A model generated the notes under the pieces. The model was given only the letters and a program-made list of their open reading frames with translations. It did not search any database and was not told the origin of the DNA. Below are positions 54,436 to 63,209 of a stretch of DNA of 64,000 bases, one piece after another. The DNA is from Bacillus sp. V59.32b (lineage in GTDB: Bacteria; Bacillota; Bacilli; Bacillales; DSM-1321): positions 1 to 64,000 of the forward strand of contig NZ_QVTC01000033.1 in the NCBI RefSeq assembly GCF_003429085.1, read 5' to 3'. The stretch's first letter is position 1. The number at the start of each line of letters is the position of its first letter. A program made the position numbers and the translations under genes.

Positions 54436-55368
54436 ATGACTGAACCAAGAATTGCTGTTTTGTTACCTTGTTATAATGAAGAGATAACAATCGGAAAAGT
54501 TATTGATGATTTTAAGAGAGTGTTACCACAGGCTACTATTTATGTGTATGATAATAATTCAAAAGATCGTACTTCTGAAATTGCCCGAGAACACGGGGCG
54601 GTTGTAAAATTTGAACCCCGTCAAGGCAAAGGGAATGTAGTTAGATCAATGTTTAATGATATAGATGCTGATTATTATATAATGGCCGATGGAGATGATA
54701 CGTACCCTGCTGAGTTTGCACCAAAATTACTCGCCCCTTTGGTTGCTCAAGAGGCAAACCTAGTAATTGGTGATCGGTTATCAAACGGTACTTATACTGA
54801 AGAAAACAAGAGGAATTTCCATAACTTTGGAAACGTGTTAGTGAGAAAATTAATCAATTGGTTATATAAAAGTGATATTAACGATATTATGACTGGATAT
54901 CGTGCTTTCGATCGTTATTTTGTAAAAACAATGCCTGTGCTGAGCCCAGGATTCGAGATTGAAACAGAAATGAGTATTCATGCACTTGAAAATCGTTTTT
55001 TAATTAAAGAAATTGAGATCGACTACCGGGATAGGCCTATAGGAAGTGAGTCTAAACTAAATACTTTTTCTGATGGATATAAAGTAATTATGACAATCTT
55101 AAAGCTTTGCAAAAATACAAAACCACTATTTTTCTTTGGGATTTTAGCTTCAATATTTTGTGTTTTAGGTTTAGCCAGCGGGATTCCGGTTGTTTTTGAT
55201 TACCTTAAAACCGGACTAGTTGAACGGATGCCCACTGCAATTTTGGCAACGGGCTTAATGCTACTATCGATGATGTTTTTTATGTGTGGGTTGATTTTAG
55301 ATACAATTGCACATAAACATAAACAGTTATATATGTTGGAATTAATCAAGATCAAAAAATTAATATAA
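54436..55368 (+). CDS. GT2 polyprenyl-phosphate glycosyltransferase-like protein
   Basis: 310 aa. The GT-A fold DPM1/GtrB-like catalytic domain (1-220) has 'VLLPCYNEEITIGKVIDDF', 'YDNNSKDRTSEIA' and the metal-binding 'MADGDDTYPAEF'; 'DIMTGYRAFDRYFVK' and 'GFEIETEMSIHAL' are typical. Two C-terminal transmembrane helices follow. Enzymes of this design move a sugar from a nucleotide onto undecaprenyl phosphate on the inner face of the membrane. With GtaB upstream the sugar is probably glucose, although this is inferred. Confidence 0.83.
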   Translation: MTEPRIAVLLPCYNEEITIGKVIDDFKRVLPQATIYVYDNNSKDRTSEIAREHGAVVKFEPRQGKGNVVRSMFNDIDADYYIMADGDDTYPAEFAPKLLAPLVAQEANLVIGDRLSNGTYTEENKRNFHNFGNVLVRKLINWLYKSDINDIMTGYRAFDRYFVKTMPVLSPGFEIETEMSIHALENRFLIKEIEIDYRDRPIGSESKLNTFSDGYKVIMTILKLCKNTKPLFFFGILASIFCVLGLASGIPVVFDYLKTGLVERMPTAILATGLMLLSMMFFMCGLILDTIAHKHKQLYMLELIKIKKLI

Positions 55369-55424
55369 TAATTTATAGAGCATCAAGAAATAAGCTCTTG
55401 AGTTGTTATAAAGGAGTATAGTCT

Positions 55425-57296
55425 GTGAAGTACAGAAATATCATTATTGTTGCCCTTTTTTCCGTAATTGGTATCGTTTGTACAAACTTTTATTATGTTG
55501 ATTCATTGACATTAAATTGGCCAATTGCATTATTTATCTTCTTCTTCTTTCTTTTATTGCTTAGAAATTGGGCGAATTTATGTTTTTCGTGGATTAACAT
55601 TACTGCAAGTTTAATTCTAGCAATTTTTTGGTTGTATAGTTCATATAATGGACAAAGTCACTTAACAAATGACACATTACAACTGATAATCTTGATTACT
55701 TCAACTTTAATAATTTCTTTTTTCTTTTATTTGTTAATTTCAGAACTTCAGCAACCATTTCAGAAAGAAGTGACTAAGCCGAATTTTTTTTGGTTTACAA
55801 TTTATACTCTTATTCCGATAATTAGTTGGTCAAGATATTTTTTAGCATACTATCCTGGTAAAATGACTAATGATTCTTTCTGGCAGTGGTCAATGGCTCA
55901 TGGAGTTAAACCTTATCATTCTTGGCATCCGATTCTTCATACTTGGTGGATAGAAGCAACTACTTGGATATACAATTCCCCAGCTACTTTTATTATTAGT
56001 CAGATAATTGTGGTAGCTCTTATTGTGGGTTATTCACTTTACATTTTACAATCTTTAGGAACACCTAAAATCTTGGTGATAACTTTATCACTACTATATG
56101 CTTTTTACCCAATTAATGGATATTATATGGTGACGATGTGGAAAGATATTCCTTTCGCTGCTTTTATTTTACTGATCACAGCGATATTTACTTTGATTGT
56201 AAGAACTAATGGAAAATGGCTCGATAAGAAATCTAATATAGTCTTATTAATATTAGCGAGTTTTATTACAATGAATCTTAGAAATAATGGCTTTCTAGCC
56301 TTATTGGCTGCTTTTGTAATTCTTATAATATTTATGAAAGCCATTAGAAAGAAAACTATATTTACTTTGATAAGTATTCTTGTAATTCATTTTATTTTTA
56401 ATGGTGTTATCGCGAAATCTTTCCATGTTATTGAAAATCCGTTAAACCAAGCCTTGGCTATTCCTTCTCAACAAATAGGAGCGACGTATAAATTCAATGG
56501 ACAATTTACTCCTGAATTAAAGTCATATTTTAATCAAATTCTACCTGAGGAGAATTGGAAAAAAAAATATAATCCTTATATTGTTAATCCAATTAAGCAT
56601 GACCCTTTATATAATCCGAAAGTCATAGACGAAGACTTTGGAAGGTATCTAAAAAATTGGGCCAAATTGCTTCAGTTAAATTTTGATATTTACGTCAAGG
56701 CGTATCTAGATCAAACTTCTGTATTATGGAGATTTTATTCTCCTGAAGGTTATAAGGTATATGTGAATTCTACTACTGATATAGAAGACTATCCACTTAA
56801 AACACGTGTATTATTTTCGGAAACGTCTTTAAACAAATTCTACTATAATCCAAAAGAATCTGTGATAGAAAACGGTTATACATTATACAAGAGTGAAGCA
56901 GAAGGAAATTTACCTGCTAAGGATATTCTTTCATATAGTGAATATAAAAAGTCAGTTAGTAAGTCACTTATTAATTTGAAAAGTGAATCAAAACAAGAAA
57001 ATTGGAAAAAAGAATTCGATCAAAGTTTTTATAACCTAATAAATTATAAAATGAACTATTTTGCTAAAGGTGCAATTCCGATGGTTCTGTTACTATTGGC
57101 TGTAGTTTCATCATGTATAAGAAATGGTAAGAAAGGTTTAATTGTATTTGCTCCTGCTTTATTTCTATTGCTAACAGTTGCCATAGCTCTTCCTGCAACT
57201 GATTTTCGTTATACTTTCAGCTTCATTTTTAGCATACCTTTTCTAATTCTGTATGGAAAAACAAGAGAAATTAATAATTTTGAAAGAGATGCATGA
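55425..57296 (+). CDS. GT-C-like membrane protein (DUF6020-type)
   Basis: 623 aa with about a dozen transmembrane helices. The first larger extracytoplasmic loop carries 'YYPGKMTNDSFWQWSMAHG' and 'SWHPILHTWW', an acidic residue placed as the catalytic Asp of GT-C enzymes. 'LRNNGFLALLAAF' is another family mark. A large extracytoplasmic domain lies at about 330-545, followed by the last helices. It probably transfers the sugar from a lipid carrier to an extracellular acceptor such as a teichoic acid. The GTG start is at 55425. The stop codon overlaps the next start (ATGA). Confidence 0.75.
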   Translation: MKYRNIIIVALFSVIGIVCTNFYYVDSLTLNWPIALFIFFFFLLLLRNWANLCFSWINITASLILAIFWLYSSYNGQSHLTNDTLQLIILITSTLIISFFFYLLISELQQPFQKEVTKPNFFWFTIYTLIPIISWSRYFLAYYPGKMTNDSFWQWSMAHGVKPYHSWHPILHTWWIEATTWIYNSPATFIISQIIVVALIVGYSLYILQSLGTPKILVITLSLLYAFYPINGYYMVTMWKDIPFAAFILLITAIFTLIVRTNGKWLDKKSNIVLLILASFITMNLRNNGFLALLAAFVILIIFMKAIRKKTIFTLISILVIHFIFNGVIAKSFHVIENPLNQALAIPSQQIGATYKFNGQFTPELKSYFNQILPEENWKKKYNPYIVNPIKHDPLYNPKVIDEDFGRYLKNWAKLLQLNFDIYVKAYLDQTSVLWRFYSPEGYKVYVNSTTDIEDYPLKTRVLFSETSLNKFYYNPKESVIENGYTLYKSEAEGNLPAKDILSYSEYKKSVSKSLINLKSESKQENWKKEFDQSFYNLINYKMNYFAKGAIPMVLLLLAVVSSCIRNGKKGLIVFAPALFLLLTVAIALPATDFRYTFSFIFSIPFLILYGKTREINNFERDA

Positions 57297-57646
57297 TTAT
57301 GAATAGATTATCATACGGAATATTATTTATGGTTTTTTCTGCTTTGTTTACTGCAACAGGACAAGCTTTGTGGAAATTAGCGACAAAAGGATTGTTTTCT
57401 TGGGAACTTTATATGGGTTTTTTCTGTTACGCGGTGGGAGCTATATTAATGATTATTGCTTTTCGTTATGGTAGCCTTTCAGTTCTCCATCCATTACTTA
57501 GTTTAGGTTATGTCTTTGCAATAATTATTGGTATTCAGTTTTTAAATGAGGATATAACAAGAAATAAGTTAATGGGCAATGTTTGTATAGTATTAGGGGC
57601 GATTCTACTGGGAATAAGTGGAAGTCAAGAACGGGTGAAAAAATGA
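57293..57646 (+). CDS. SMR/EamA-like small membrane protein, first of a pair
   Basis: 117 aa, four transmembrane helices ('GILFMVFSALFTATGQALWK', 'YAVGAILMIIAFRYGSLSVL', 'LGYVFAIIIGIQFLNEDIT', 'LGAILLGISG'), matching one half of an EamA transporter or an ArnE-type subunit. The ATGA overlap with the upstream gene and the ATGA overlap with the second small gene imply one translational unit. By analogy with ArnE/ArnF it is predicted to flip the lipid-linked sugar. Confidence 0.8.
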   Translation: MIMNRLSYGILFMVFSALFTATGQALWKLATKGLFSWELYMGFFCYAVGAILMIIAFRYGSLSVLHPLLSLGYVFAIIIGIQFLNEDITRNKLMGNVCIVLGAILLGISGSQERVKK

Positions 57647-57963
57647 TCGGGTTTTTATTGATTACCATGACATTGTTTGGTGCTCTTGGAGGGCTATTCT
57701 TTAAACAATTTACTAATGAGAATAATAAGAATAATAAGAAACTATATTTCCTTTTCTTGGGTTGTTTAATGTATGGAATAGGAGCGATATTAAATGTAGT
57801 TCTATTACGTTTTTTACCTTATACTACAGTATTCCCGTTGACTTCAATAACTTATATCTGGACAATGGTTCTTTCTTTTTTAATTCTGGATGAAAAAATC
57901 AATAGATATAAATTTCTTGGTCTACTCTTTATAATAGCTGGAACATTTCTATTAGTGAAATAA
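57643..57963 (+). CDS. SMR/EamA-like small membrane protein, second of a pair
   Basis: 106 aa, four transmembrane helices, with 'GALGGLFFKQFT', 'YGIGAILNVVLLRFLPYTTV' and 'FPLTSITYIWTMVLSFLILD' typical of SMR/EamA halves. The frame is open back to 57583, but ATG 57643 overlaps the previous stop (ATGA) and matches the family N-terminus. It should form a heterodimer with the preceding protein, as ArnE/ArnF do. Last gene of the operon. Confidence 0.8.
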   Translation: MIGFLLITMTLFGALGGLFFKQFTNENNKNNKKLYFLFLGCLMYGIGAILNVVLLRFLPYTTVFPLTSITYIWTMVLSFLILDEKINRYKFLGLLFIIAGTFLLVK

Positions 57964-57981
57964 CTTTGTTTTACGAAAATT

Positions 57982-58022
57982 AAAAAAGGATATATTCCCT
58001 GCACTGGAATATATCCTTTTTT
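57982..58022. terminator. terminator of the gtaB glycosylation operon
   Basis: AAAAAAGGATATATTCC pairs perfectly with GGAATATATCCTTTTTT. The 267 bp that follow, to 58288, are A/T-rich promoter DNA with nothing else visible. Confidence 0.85.
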
Positions 58023-58288
58023 AATCATACACACTATGATTTATTTTGATTAAATACGAAAAATTAGGTATATTCTCATTAAGGAATTTTTAAAGAAATA
58101 GATAATCATATTAAACAATGCTTTATACACGAGAGCAAATACAAAAAGATTATAGTAGTAGTGGGCTTTAATAATTTATTGATTTTCAATTGTTACTAAA
58201 ATTAACCATTGAGTTAACCTTTTTATTGTTCGTTAAAAAGGGAAGATTATATGTGTCTCTGAAAACACTATGAAAGAGGGATTAGTAA

Positions 58289-59848
58289 ATGAGAAGAGTG
58301 TTCATGCTGCTTTATGATATAGATGTGAATAAAGGAGGGATAACAAGGGTTCTGTTTAATAGATCTAAAGCTTTAAGTAATAGGGGTTATAATGTGGATT
58401 TAATAACTTTGGATTACAAAGATAATTATAAAGAAATTTCCAATAAACTGAGAAAAATGGGTAGACTTTCAAAAAATGTAGAGATTTTAAATGTCTATGA
58501 TTATTATCGCCATAAAAATACAGAAAAAAAAAGGGGAAGAAAAGCAAAAAAGCTACTTTCTTATTATAAGAATCAATCTATATTAGACGAGAAAGGTTAT
58601 TTAATTCAAGATGATGAATATGAAACTAAACGTTACGCTCGGTATTTTAAAAATGGACGTTATGTAAAATATAAAAAATGGGACAAAAAGGGGAAATTGA
58701 GTCATATAGATTTTTTTGATAATAATCGTAACAGGTATAAAAGAGAAGTCTTTTCATCGGAAGGATATTTATTAAGAGAGATCTTTTTTGATCTAAATAA
58801 TAACGAACCCAAACAAGAGTTATTGTATACAGAAGATGGCTTTTGTTATCTTAACAGATGGTTCAACCCAGAAAAGGGTAACCTCCAACAACAATTTCTA
58901 TTTGATGTTAGAACAAATAAAGGACAAGTATTTAAAAGTAATCAAGAATTTCATGTATATTGGTTGAATGAGCTTCTCCAAAAGGAAGAAACTAAGCCCT
59001 TTTTAATCTGTGACGGTGTGGGATCGGCGAATAAGGTATTGGAAGTAAGTAAAGAACTAGCTTATCGAATTTATACTATACACAGTAATCACTTCAGTTA
59101 TCCTTATAAATTTGGTTCTCCAATAAAAAGTAATCATGTTAAAGTATTAGAAAATTTGGAGACTGAAGAAGCTCTTGTGGCATTAACTCCTAGGCAAAAG
59201 GATGATATAGTTCATCAATTTGGTAATTATAATAATGTATTTGTCATTCCTAATGCTGTTACTGAAATGGATGAATTTAAGGGTGATAAGGATGGGAAAT
59301 TAGTTACCATGGTCGCTAGATATCATGAAGAGAAGGGTATAGACGAAGCAATTGAGGCTTTTAGAATTGTGGTGAATCAAATACCTGATGCTCGATTAGA
59401 GATATATGGAGACGGTCCACATAAAGAGACTCTTTCTTCTCTGATTAAAGATTTGTCTTTGGAAGAAAATGTTAAGCTAAAGGGATATACCACTAATGTT
59501 GAAGAGGTTTTCGGAAAAGCTCTATTTTCTTTATTGACATCAAAATATGAAGGACTGAGTGTCGTTACATTAGAATCAATGGCAAATTCTACTCCTCTAA
59601 TCAGTTATGATGTATTGTATGGATCAAGTGACTTAATTAAAGATGGATATGATGGATATTTGGTGGAAGAGAGGAATAAAGACATAATGGCTGAACGAAT
59701 TATTCACTTGCTCCATCATCCTGATTTAGCAAAAGAAATGGGCATAAGGGGTAAAGAAAAGGTATTGAAAAATTACTCTGAAGAAGTTGTCACAAACAAA
59801 TGGATTGAATTATTCGAGCATTTAGAAGATACGGGGCAAAAAATGTAA
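58289..59848 (+). CDS. GT4 glycosyltransferase, TagE/TarM-like
   Basis: 519 aa. The N-terminus 'MLLYDIDVNKGGITRVLFNR' and a central beta-rich insert with repeated 'YxxxGxLxxxxFFD' units (about 110-220) are the plan of TagE/TarM-type wall teichoic acid alpha-glycosyltransferases. The GT-B C-terminal half has 'VTMVARYHEEKGIDEAI' and the E-x7-E motif in 'YEGLSVVTLESMANSTPLIS'. It probably attaches glucose or GlcNAc to teichoic acid repeats inside the cell. It is monocistronic, between the gtaB operon and tarIJ. Confidence 0.82.
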   Translation: MRRVFMLLYDIDVNKGGITRVLFNRSKALSNRGYNVDLITLDYKDNYKEISNKLRKMGRLSKNVEILNVYDYYRHKNTEKKRGRKAKKLLSYYKNQSILDEKGYLIQDDEYETKRYARYFKNGRYVKYKKWDKKGKLSHIDFFDNNRNRYKREVFSSEGYLLREIFFDLNNNEPKQELLYTEDGFCYLNRWFNPEKGNLQQQFLFDVRTNKGQVFKSNQEFHVYWLNELLQKEETKPFLICDGVGSANKVLEVSKELAYRIYTIHSNHFSYPYKFGSPIKSNHVKVLENLETEEALVALTPRQKDDIVHQFGNYNNVFVIPNAVTEMDEFKGDKDGKLVTMVARYHEEKGIDEAIEAFRIVVNQIPDARLEIYGDGPHKETLSSLIKDLSLEENVKLKGYTTNVEEVFGKALFSLLTSKYEGLSVVTLESMANSTPLISYDVLYGSSDLIKDGYDGYLVEERNKDIMAERIIHLLHHPDLAKEMGIRGKEKVLKNYSEEVVTNKWIELFEHLEDTGQKM

Positions 59849-60185
59849 ATGACAAGGATGAAATACCTAAGAAAAAGGGGTCCTTTCTAAGGTAGTTTTT
59901 CGTGTTTTTTTACATCGTTATGCAAGTGATTGTTTTGAAACTTAATTGTTAAGGATAAAGGTATTTCTTGTGCTAGATTAGAAATACCTTTTTACATTTT
60001 GATGGAATTTTAATTCTAGTTTAATATCCGGATTAAGTAAAGGTTCTATCTATTACCGTTGAAAAGCGATATAAAAACGTGTATAGTTTATTTGGGTTAA
60101 TTGTCGTTTGTTGACGTAATTTACTTAGAATTTTCACTGCAATCTTGGATGAAAGCTACAGTTTTATTAGGAGGGGATGGATTAG
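59849..60185. other. spacer with a terminator (59957-59994) before tarI
   Basis: A weak hairpin (CCTAAGAAA.../...TTTCTAAGG, 59865-59896) directly follows the GT4 gene. A perfect 12-bp hairpin AAAGGTATTTCT/AGAAATACCTTT at 59957-59991 with a T tail is a better terminator. The remaining 190 bp contain the tarI promoter; AGGAGGGG at 60170-60177 is the ribosome binding site. Confidence 0.65.
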
Positions 60186-60899
60186 ATGATCTATGCAGAA
60201 ATACTAGCCGGGGGAAAAGGTACCCGCATGGGCAATGTTAATATGCCCAAACAATTTTTACTACTTAATAACAAACCAATTATTGTTCATACCGTCGAAA
60301 AATTTATTCTGAATGATCGTTTCGATAAGATCCTTATTATTACTCCTAAAGAATGGATTAACCATACAAAAGATATTATTAAAAAGCATATTGGAAACGA
60401 AGGCCGCTTAGAAATAGTAGAAGGCGGTAAAGATCGTAATGATTCTATCATGAACGGAATTAAATATATTGAAAGTAATTATGGGATAAATGAAGATGAT
60501 GTTATAGTTACACATGACTCCGTCCGCCCATTTCTTACTCATAGAATTATAGAAGAAAATATCGACGCTGTCCTTGAACATGGGGCTGTTGATACGGTGA
60601 TTGAAGCCATTGATACCATAATTGAATCGCGGGATGGGGACGTAATTTCAAATATACCTGTACGTGATACCATGTTCCAAGGACAGACACCACAGAGCTT
60701 TAATATTAAAATGCTGGTGAAACATTATAATTCATTGTCCGAAGATCAGAAAAATATCCTTACAGATGCTTGTAAAATATGTGCCTTGAGCGGTGAAAAG
60801 GTGAAATTGGTTACAGGTGAAGTATTTAACATTAAAGTGACGACTCCTTATGATTTAAAGGTCGCGAATGCTATTATACAGGAGCGGATCTCTCAATGA
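60186..60899 (+). CDS. tarI: ribitol-5-phosphate cytidylyltransferase TarI
   Basis: 237 aa, IspD/TarI family. '[20 protein letters not shown]' binds CTP; '[19 protein letters not shown]' and '[12 protein letters not shown]' are typical of TarI. It makes CDP-ribitol from ribitol-5-phosphate. The stop overlaps the start of tarJ (ATGA), and the adjacent reductase separates it from the isoprenoid enzyme IspD. Confidence 0.93.
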   Translation: MIYAEILAGGKGTRMGNVNMPKQFLLLNNKPIIVHTVEKFILNDRFDKILIITPKEWINHTKDIIKKHIGNEGRLEIVEGGKDRNDSIMNGIKYIESNYGINEDDVIVTHDSVRPFLTHRIIEENIDAVLEHGAVDTVIEAIDTIIESRDGDVISNIPVRDTMFQGQTPQSFNIKMLVKHYNSLSEDQKNILTDACKICALSGEKVKLVTGEVFNIKVTTPYDLKVANAIIQERISQ

Positions 60900-61927
60900 T
60901 AAACCAAGTATACCGTTTAGTTTCTCCGCGTCAGTTCGAGGTTACTTACACTGACCGTTCATTGAGGTATCCGTCTGACTTTATTGTGATTCGCCCGACA
61001 TATTTATCAATTTGTGCAGCTGATCAAAGATATTTTACCGGAACACGCGGCAAAGAAGCCATGGCAAAAAAACTTCCTATGGCATTAATTCACGAGGGTA
61101 TCGGTAAAATCGTATATGATCCGAAGGGAGAGTTCACAAATGGAACAGAGGTTGTTATGGTTCCAAATACTCCTACAGAAAAAGATGAGATTATTGCTGA
61201 GAATTACTTGAAATCCAGTAAATTTCGATCCAGCGGCTACGATGGTTTTATGCAGGACTATGTCTTTTTGGATAGAGATCGTGTTGTGGAACTGCCCAAT
61301 GGGGTTAATCCTCATGTTGCGGCATTCACGGAACTGATGACTATTAGTATGCACACACTTTCGAGATTTGAAGCGAGGGCACATTCACGCCGGAATACCT
61401 TTGGTGTATGGGGTGATGGCAATCTTGGCTATATTACTTGCCTAATGCTAAAAAAACGTTACAAAGACAGCAAAGTAATACTTTTTGGGAAAACGGATTA
61501 TAAGATGAATAATTTTTCCTTTGTAGATGAATTATATCAAATTGATGATATTCCGAAGGATTTATTAATTGATCATGGATTTGAAGCTGTTGGCGGAAGA
61601 GGGAGTCAAAGTGCGATCGATCAAATGATTGACCACCTTCAACCTGAGGGCTCTCTTTGTCTTATGGGAGTATCTGAGTATCCGGTGGAGATCAATACCA
61701 GAATGGTCTTGGAAAAAGGTATTACAATGATTGGAAGCAGCCGCAGCGGTCGTGAAGACTTTGTAAACACAGTTAACTTTATGAAAGAGTTTCCTGACGC
61801 AGTCGAGTATTTAGGGACTTTAGTAGGTGAAGTGCAAGAAGTAAAAACTATACAAAATATTATTGAGGCTTTTGAAAAAGATTTAACCTCTTCTTGGGGC
61901 AAGACAGTTATGGAATGGAAGATCTAA
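60896..61927 (+). CDS. tarJ: ribulose-5-phosphate reductase TarJ
   Basis: 343-aa zinc-dependent medium-chain dehydrogenase-like enzyme. '[15 protein letters not shown]' (Cys ligand), '[10 protein letters not shown]' (His-Glu ligands) and the nucleotide-binding '[17 protein letters not shown]' are visible. It reduces D-ribulose-5-phosphate to D-ribitol-5-phosphate for TarI; the two usually act as a complex. Overlapping genes and matched function make the call secure. Confidence 0.93.
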   Translation: MINQVYRLVSPRQFEVTYTDRSLRYPSDFIVIRPTYLSICAADQRYFTGTRGKEAMAKKLPMALIHEGIGKIVYDPKGEFTNGTEVVMVPNTPTEKDEIIAENYLKSSKFRSSGYDGFMQDYVFLDRDRVVELPNGVNPHVAAFTELMTISMHTLSRFEARAHSRRNTFGVWGDGNLGYITCLMLKKRYKDSKVILFGKTDYKMNNFSFVDELYQIDDIPKDLLIDHGFEAVGGRGSQSAIDQMIDHLQPEGSLCLMGVSEYPVEINTRMVLEKGITMIGSSRSGREDFVNTVNFMKEFPDAVEYLGTLVGEVQEVKTIQNIIEAFEKDLTSSWGKTVMEWKI

Positions 61928-61928
61928 T

Positions 61929-63104
61929 GTGGTTGAAAGGCAGGCAATTACATTGCGCTTAATCCCTACACTCGTTACTAAATTTTTTATTAAATTTGTA
62001 TATAATTTGTTCTGCCTGCTTTTCAAAGTTAATCCTCAAAAGATTACTTTTGCTTCCTATAGATCAGATAATCTAACAGGAAATCTTTATTATGTATGGA
62101 AAGAAATCAATACTCACTACAGTGAATATGAATGTTTTTTTAGATTAAAGAAATTCGATAGTTCGTTCAAAGGAAAATTAGAATATTTTTTTCATTTGAT
62201 TGTAGCCTCATTTGATATGGCAACATCAAAATATTTTATTATAGATGATTATTATTTTCCTGTGTATGTAATTACGCCAAGGGAAGGCACTGAAGTTATC
62301 CAACTTTGGCATGCTGCAGGTGCCTTCAAGAAATTTGGCCTTAGCACAATCGGCAAGGAATTCGGTCCCAGTGACATTTACTTAAAGCATGTAAAGGTAC
62401 ATTCGAATTATGCAAGAGTTTATGTTAGTTCAACTGACGTCATCCCTTATTATTCAGAAGCGTTCGGAATGCCGGAGGAACGCATATTTCCGTTAGGCCT
62501 CCCTAGAACTGATTATTTTTTTGATAAGCACGAGATACAGAAGGCCGAAGAAACTTTTTATCAAAAGTATCCTCAATTGATTGATAAGAAACTTATACTC
62601 TATGCGCCGACATTCAGAGGGCGCAGCCATTATCAAACAGACTTTGAGAGTCCAATTGATTTTGCGTATATGAAAGATGAACTTGGAAGTGACTATGCTT
62701 TAATAGTTCATCTACATCCTTATATGTCATTTGGCCTGAATGTTTCTCAACAGTTGTCTGATTTTGTATATCATATCCAATCAGATTTTAATATTGAGCA
62801 GCTATTAGTCCTGTCGGATATTTTGATTACAGATTATTCATCTGTCATTTTTGACTATAGTTTACTGGAAAGACCAATTGCATTTTTTTCCTATGACTTG
62901 GAAGAATACATTAGAGAGCGGGATTTTTATATAGATTATCAATCAGAAGTCCCTGGCCCGATATTTACTGATACGGTTGAAATGTCGAAGTGGATCCGCG
63001 AAGGTGACTTTGAACTGAATTCTGTATTGCGATTTAAAAAGAGATTCTTTGATTACACCGGTGGAAAAGCATCCACTAGAATTGTAGACCATTTGCTTGG
63101 TTGA
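61929..63104 (+). CDS. CDP-ribitol/CDP-glycerol phosphotransferase (TarL/TarF-like)
   Basis: 391 aa, Glyphos_transf family. 'FASYRSDNLTGNLYYVWKEI', 'VIQLWHAAGAFKKFGLST', 'GLPRTDYFFDK', 'ILYAPTFRGR', 'IVHLHPYM' and 'ITDYSSVIFDYSLLERP' are diagnostic; the His residues act as the catalytic base. It polymerises or primes polyol-phosphate on the lipid-linked carrier. Next to tarIJ a ribitol-phosphate polymerase role is likely, but the shorter length could also fit a TarF/TarK-type primase. Starts at GTG 61929 or TTG 61953, the latter closer to AAAGGCAGG. Confidence 0.85.
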   Translation: MVERQAITLRLIPTLVTKFFIKFVYNLFCLLFKVNPQKITFASYRSDNLTGNLYYVWKEINTHYSEYECFFRLKKFDSSFKGKLEYFFHLIVASFDMATSKYFIIDDYYFPVYVITPREGTEVIQLWHAAGAFKKFGLSTIGKEFGPSDIYLKHVKVHSNYARVYVSSTDVIPYYSEAFGMPEERIFPLGLPRTDYFFDKHEIQKAEETFYQKYPQLIDKKLILYAPTFRGRSHYQTDFESPIDFAYMKDELGSDYALIVHLHPYMSFGLNVSQQLSDFVYHIQSDFNIEQLLVLSDILITDYSSVIFDYSLLERPIAFFSYDLEEYIRERDFYIDYQSEVPGPIFTDTVEMSKWIREGDFELNSVLRFKKRFFDYTGGKASTRIVDHLLG

Positions 63105-63117
63105 AAACAAAAACAGC

Positions 63118-63144
63118 AGAGGATTTGTTCAATCCTCTTTTTAT
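63118..63144 (+). terminator. terminator after the TarL/TarF-like gene
   Basis: AGAGGATT/AATCCTCT stem with a TTTTTATT tail. Confidence 0.75.
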
Positions 63145-63209
63145 TATTATTATTATTTGATTTAATGGCTCGTTGTTAAAGTCAATCGAGATAGTTAGGA
63201 GAACGAATA

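Noticed and set aside
60186..60899. IspD (isoprenoid pathway) instead of TarI
   Set aside because: The overlapping TarJ gene and the following phosphotransferase fix the context as ribitol teichoic acid synthesis.
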